A DNA stretch of 64,000 nt from Eleusine coracana subsp. coracana (lineage: Eukaryota > Streptophyta > Magnoliopsida > Poales > Poaceae), in the NCBI GenBank assembly GCA_032690845.1, contig CM064429.1, positions 11,068,569 through 11,132,568 on the forward strand, in the 5' to 3' direction. The stretch's first letter is position 1; the number at the start of each line of letters is the position of its first letter. Below the pieces are notes generated by a model. It searched no databases and was not told the DNA's origin. It saw only the letters and a list, made by a program, of their open reading frames with translations. The position numbers were made by a program, and so were the translations under genes. Below are positions 59,078 to 64,000 of the stretch, piece by piece.

Positions 59078-59619
59078 TATACCTGGCCGCCTGGGTCAGG
59101 CTAAATGGGCCGACACAACGCATGACCCATTTAAAGCGGCCTAGGCACGGCACGGCCCAGAATAAATGGGACATGCCGGCACGAAGCACAGGACGGGCCA
59201 TGCTTGGGCCTGGCCTCAAGCACGATGGGCGGGCCCAAGCATGGCTTGATAGGCCCGTTCTAAGGTATGTATAGCCCGTGAAGCACGGCCTGTCATGGCA
59301 TATCAAATAAAATGAGTAATATTTCAATATTTATACTGAAAATCATATTTTGTAGTTCAAATTTATTAATAAAAAATATATTTTTATATAGAAAATTAAA
59401 TTTAGGAGAACAAATAAAATATATAAAATTTATTTGGGCCTCGAGCCGGCACGGTCCTGATAGCCCGTCAGGCCGAAGGCACAGCATGACCCGTTTAAAC
59501 AGGGTCGTGCCATGCTTGGGCTTAGGGTCAGACACGACGTGCCGGCCCGTTTAGTAACTGGGCTGACCCGTGACAGGCCCGTGCCATGCCGACCCGGCAC
59601 GGCCCGTTGGCCAGGACTA
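59078..59619. mobile_element. hAT-type MITE rich in inverted GCCCG repeats
   Basis: It is 542 bp, flanked by the 8-bp duplication GCTAGGGA (59070-59077 and 59620-59627). Ends: TATACCTGGCC on the left; right as reverse complement TAGTCCTGGCC. Long parts of the two halves are complementary (GGCACGGCCC, GCATGACCCATTTAAA and relatives), so it can fold into a hairpin. Confidence 0.8.
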
Positions 59620-59627
59620 GCTAGGGA

Positions 59628-62622
59628 CCAAGGCGTGACCGAGATACTTTGGTTTCCATCTATAGAATAGTTAGTTTTTCTTGTAGTGTCATCCCAAGGC
59701 TCACTTATCAAATTCCACGCCTCACTATAAACAAACAGAACCTGTAACAAAATTTTCATATGACAATCGATAGCAAACAAGGCCAATAACACATTACAGG
59801 TACGTATGTTTCAAGTAGGGCCGGGCTCCATCTGGATTTCACTAATTTGAAGGCAAATGTACATAGTATGTCAATATTATTAGGCATGAGAGCTAGTGTT
59901 CGCTCTTCATACTCTAACGCATGTCAACTATTCGATACGCTATATCGGTAAGTTTTGTCCAACGTTTCTCTCTTAATTATCTCCTGCCGAACGCTCGGTG
60001 CATTGTAGACGATTTTGAGCAAGCAGCTTTTTTTTTTTTGACGGTTTGAGCCATCAGCTTTTGTGCCACATCCTATGACATTTCTGTTGACACTGCAGTG
60101 AAGCGCAGGAGCGGTGGCGTGGTACTGTTGAGGAACAACGCAATGACGATTGGACATTGACACGGGGGGTAGGTTGCTTGCGATCTACGACTAGATTGGC
60201 TGGCATCAACCATCAAGTCGGAAAAAGAAGCCACGGGCACAAACCAGGCCACACTTTCTCAAAAACGACGAGCCACCAAACTCAGATTTCACAAAGTTTC
60301 ACTCGATTAACTGTAAAGTAAAGTCGGCATCGTCCCTTCCATGGTCGAGAGAGAGACTCGAGACATCGAAGAAATATGTGGCTGCTGATGGGTCCTCCAC
60401 TTTTAACATCAAGAGTCCTAACAACCTTGAGCATGTGTTTAATGATTAGTTATTAGAAATAGAATCTAGATTAAAGAAACTTATGCTAGTAGGGGCTTCT
60501 GCCATTTGTTAGGTTTTATATCTTAGCAGGAATAATATTATTTTTTAACTCTTCTATAAAAACCTATTTCAGTTCTTTTACAGGAAACACATCGGCTCTG
60601 TTTGTGGACACAATTACAGAACCATGAGGAGGACAACATCATGATAACTATGACATGCCGCTCCTTGGAGACGCTGATTATGTAAGTTTTCGTCAACTAT
60701 AAATAGAGATATAGCAATAGAATTGTTATCTAATAATGTTACCATTTAAACTTTGTTGGTGTTTTTCCATTCATGGCATATGTGGTGTCTTAGTTGATGC
60801 TTTGTGAGTTACAGTAATAATTATGTAAATGGTGGCTCTAATGTCAATGAGACAAATGGCGGATTCTTTTTCCATCATCTAAAAAAAAGTACAGGGAACG
60901 GCTTGTCCTCTTACAAGGATATCAACAGCACGTCGATTTGGTTTCACCTAACCTATCTTATTACTAGTAGCAGCGGATTGACGTGGTTCTATTATTACGG
61001 TGGCAATCGAAATACACTTTGTCGATTGAAACAGAGCAAAAACCAATACCCAAACCGTGAAACCGATGGCACGACGGGTCCCCGCATGCCCACTGATATC
61101 CCATGCTCCTCTCTCCATCCTTCCGCTCCAATTCGCACTTTTATACTGGTACTTTCGCACACGTAACACTTAACATCATCCAGTCCAGCCATGCATACCT
61201 AACCTAGTAGATAAATAAATAAAAAATAAAAAGAAACTGATAAAACCTAGCAGTAGCGAGAAAGTGGGTCGTTGAGGAAGCGGATCTGGGAGGCGATCTC
61301 TGGTCCTCGTCACCCCTCACTTTGAGCTCCCAGTGACGCGTAGTAGGTGAAGGGGACTCCGCACTTCCTCAGTCTCGTCCAGGCGACGCTTTCTCCCGTG
61401 CCGCCGGCAGCAGCACTCACACACACTGCGCGAGTGGGTGGACGGCCGGTTGCCTGCGGGGCCCGCGCGATTTCCGCCCATGCTGAAAAGGCCGTGGTCA
61501 AGGGATGGGCCCACGCGTCAGCTCGAGAGCGTGGCTTGGTTTGTCGTTTCCATTCCACGGCAGCACGGCTCGAACGGGTCCCGCAGGAGGAGAGGAGGGT
61601 TGGTAGGGCCGTCGTGGCCGTCGCTGGGATCTGCTGCGGCCGTTGGGGACATGGGGATGTTCACGTAGCCTCGCCCGTATGTCACGTGCCGGTTTTGGCA
61701 AATTTGAGAGCTTGGTAGAAATGCTTTATCTATTCTATTCCAATTTATAAGCATTTCTAGCATATAAGAGTTATCCCGTAATATAAATATTTCTAGCAAA
61801 CGATTTCATCAACCATATGTCTGTATCGTCCTGACTCTCCTAATCTATCGTACAAACAATAAACAACCAAGCACCAGGGCAGGCCCTGATTTTTTGGTGG
61901 CTACTTTCAATACCAAAACTAGACTCCTCTATCAATAAAACAATAATAATTTTAAAATACAAAAATTAAATTGTCTCAATATTATTTAAAATAATCTCTT
62001 CTAACAGTTCTAGATGTAAATATATATAAGAATGTGATTCAATCGAGTCTACAATATGAAAAAAGAAAAGATAACTAATTATCAAAATATTTTGCATATA
62101 CCTATCTGAATATGCAAGGAATTTAATTAGGATCGAGAAATATTTGTTACTGTTTTAGAATGCTAAGAATGCTTATAATTTGAGATGGAGCAAGTATAAC
62201 ACAAAAATGTTGATTTTTTTCCATAAAAAACAGAAATATTGATTATTGTCTCAGCCAAATGTGACCTCCTGCAGTCCTCCTCCTGTAGAGGTTTGGATAC
62301 GACAAGCTGAGATCGCTGATTGGTTGAGCCAACGACTATATTTGCGAGTAGTTTTATTATTATTATTTGCAAAAATGAGTTAGATACGACGTGCACGACA
62401 GGGGGCACACGTAGGTCCGTCAGGGGACTTCGAGCCGGCCCGGCCGCAGGAGATCCGGCGCGCGGGGCCTACCGCGTGAGTGGTGCGGTGGGAGAAGTGG
62501 TTACACCAGCAGGACGCATCATCGCCAGCCTAACAGCCATCCTCGTGTGCCTTTTCTCCCTCCCTCCCTCCCTCTCCACTACCCGCTCCCGCTCTCCGCC
62601 GCTGCTCTGCTCGCCGTCTGGC
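59628..62622. other. Intergenic region and promoter/5' UTR of the MED33-like gene
   Basis: No gene I can support. A GC-rich island at about 61310-61680 has several open frames on both strands but no recognisable protein and no consistent splice structure. AT-rich DNA (61730-62390) separates it from the GC-rich, CCCTCC-repeat leader just before the MED33-like start codon. A T-run lies near 60030-60041. Confidence 0.45.
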
Positions 62623-64000
62623 ATGGCGGCGACGGCTGCGCCGCCGTCGTCGTCGTCCTCCGGGTGGCTCGACTGGGCCGCGGAGTACACCAAGGCGGCG
62701 CAGGCCGAGGCGCGCCCGCCGCCGGAGTGGGCGGCGCGTGTGGCGGCGGCGGCTGCCTCCGCCGCCGCGGGCGAGACCGGGGACGTGCCGTGGTCCGCGG
62801 GGCTCGCGGAGGTGCTGGCCGGGGCGCTGCTCTCCGGGGGCGGCGCCGCCGCGTGGAAGTACGCCGAGGCCGCCCTCGTCGCGCGCCTCGCGTCCCCGGC
62901 GCTCCTCATCGCGCTCCTCTCCACCAGGTACGGCCTCCCGGCTTCCGCGGTGTTGGAGACCTCGTTTCCCTGCTCTCCGGCGAGTGGCGGGGTGGGAGAG
63001 GCGAATGCGCGTCCGCGATCCGGGCGTGGTCTGTGCCAATGCCCGCTCCGTGACTGATGACGTGGTTCACCCCAAAAAGTTTAGGGGAAAATTTACTCAA
63101 AATACTGTGCGTGTAAGTGCACAATGCTGATGGTTTACCAGCAGCATAAAAAGTTCCGTGCTACCACTAATGATGTCTCGAGTGTGTATTAGTTAACAGT
63201 TACCGTCTCTTTCTTTTTTTTGTGAGAATAAAGCAGAGTCCGTGTCTAATAGTAGTTGTCGACATATTTCAGCGTGGACATTGTTTTGTAACTGGAAAGT
63301 TAAAAATTAATTTGATAACCTTGTAGCAAACTGGGCCAATGTTGTATAATTCGCTCGGTGATTGCTATTTGTTCGGTTTGAATTGCACAGATTGTGTGGT
63401 ATGAATTATGATGTTCAAGTTTTCACAATGTTGTTTTTGTGGCCTTAATTTATGGCGTTCACCTTGCAGGGTCATTCCTCAGCGGTTTTCCAGGCCAACA
63501 GCGTATAGGCTCTACTTGGAGCTCTTGAGGAGACATGGATTCAATTTCCACTACCAGATGAAAGCTTCAAATTTCAAAAAGTAAGTAGGCTTTTCCCTCT
63601 CAGACTGTTCCTAGTAATTTAATTGTGCATTCTATGTTCCTATTAAAAGTTCGGAATTAATTGGGACCACTGGTGAAAGTATAACACCTTGAACCTGTAT
63701 TGTGGATAAATGCTCCCGTTTTGTTCTAAGAGTACCAAATTTATATGATGGAAAGGTCCAGATATGTTGCAGGGATACGTATATTTATTCTGTTGAACTT
63801 ATCAAGGTTATCATTTGTTATAGAAGTTCTCTTCTGCGAATTTCCTTATATTTTGTAAAGATTTTTCTTCAATTCCTCTTTACGGTGATTGTTGAAACTT
63901 GACCCATAGGGTGAGACATCCTGAAGGCATTGCCTTTAAAGTCAAGAAAAGGCCCAAAAGACGGCTCTTACCTATGCTTTAGGTGAACACACAATGAGGG
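62623..64000 (+). CDS. MED33: Mediator subunit 33 (REF4-like), N-terminal part; continues beyond the window
   Basis: A large tail-module subunit of the plant Mediator complex, related to REF4/RFR1 (MED33A/B), which links transcription factors to RNA polymerase II and in Arabidopsis represses phenylpropanoid genes. Visible coding exons: 62623-62927 and 63470-63580; the phase (AG|G, then AA|) stays open into an exon outside the window. The GC-rich first exon encodes an Ala-rich start, WLDWAAEYTKAAQAEARPPP and a helical repeat ending ALLIALLSTR. Exon 2 encodes VIPQRFSRPTAYRLYLELLR and then HGFNFHYQ, the best family match (Arabidopsis has VVPTR...AYRIYLELLKR). About 139 of well over 1000 expected residues are present. 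I cannot tell the A from the B form. Confidence 0.85.

Noticed and set aside
63911..63984. Possible third exon of the MED33-like gene (acceptor CCCATAG|GG, open to TAG)
   Set aside because: The translation (VRHPEGIAFKVKKRPK) does not resemble the family after this point and ends in a stop within about 24 codons; the true next exon is probably outside the window.

Overview
The window is nuclear DNA of a flowering plant and almost certainly of a grass (Poaceae). It carries four intron-containing plant genes with GC-rich first exons, an EmBP-1-type bZIP factor whose protein is very close to the cereal family as I recall it, and the LTR retrotransposons, CACTA elements, hAT elements and Tourist-like MITEs usual in grass genomes. 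I cannot place it to genus.

Genic flanks. On the left, two genes are read on the minus strand: an OST48 subunit of the ER oligosaccharyltransferase (13 coding exons, 5962 to 2094, 436 aa) and a spinster/UNE2-like major facilitator transporter (4 coding exons, 10931 to 6930, 487 aa). On the right, two genes are read on the plus strand: an EmBP-1-type G-box-binding bZIP factor (9 coding exons, 52441 to 57033, 379 aa) and the 5' end of a MED33/REF4-type Mediator subunit (from 62623, running off the window). For the three complete genes all exon phases close and every boundary is GT-AG, except one GC-AG intron in OST48.

Transposon block, about 11.9 to 49.8 kb. (1) A 13.1 kb Ty3/Gypsy element of Tat-like layout (11869-24993, target duplication AACAC) has a decayed gag-pol on the plus strand, a long antisense gene on the minus strand with its own TATA box, and a fragment of another Gypsy element inside it. 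(2) A small CACTA element (ends at 25468 and 48106, target duplication CTT) is split by an old Sirevirus-like Copia element (B, from 25564). B is itself split by a young, almost complete relative (A, 27093-38648, target duplication ATGTT, LTRs about 1% different). (3) A second non-autonomous CACTA element lies at 48735-49834 (target duplication ATA).

Both Copia elements carry an extra ORF after pol, arrays of the palindrome CGGTCTGACCG in the LTR, the same palindrome in the opposite orientation ahead of the extra ORF, repeated polypurine motifs, and a gag-pol junction that looks like a 3' splice site. These shared non-coding and coding features, the antisense gene of the Gypsy element, and the internal damage of the otherwise young element A are the most interesting content.

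Smaller insertions lie in and near the genes: a 158 bp hAT-like MITE in intron 1 of the transporter gene, a 449 bp Tourist-like MITE in the 2.7 kb intron of the bZIP gene, and two hAT-type elements at 58283-59619 whose target duplications overlap. No tRNA, rRNA or CRISPR array was seen.
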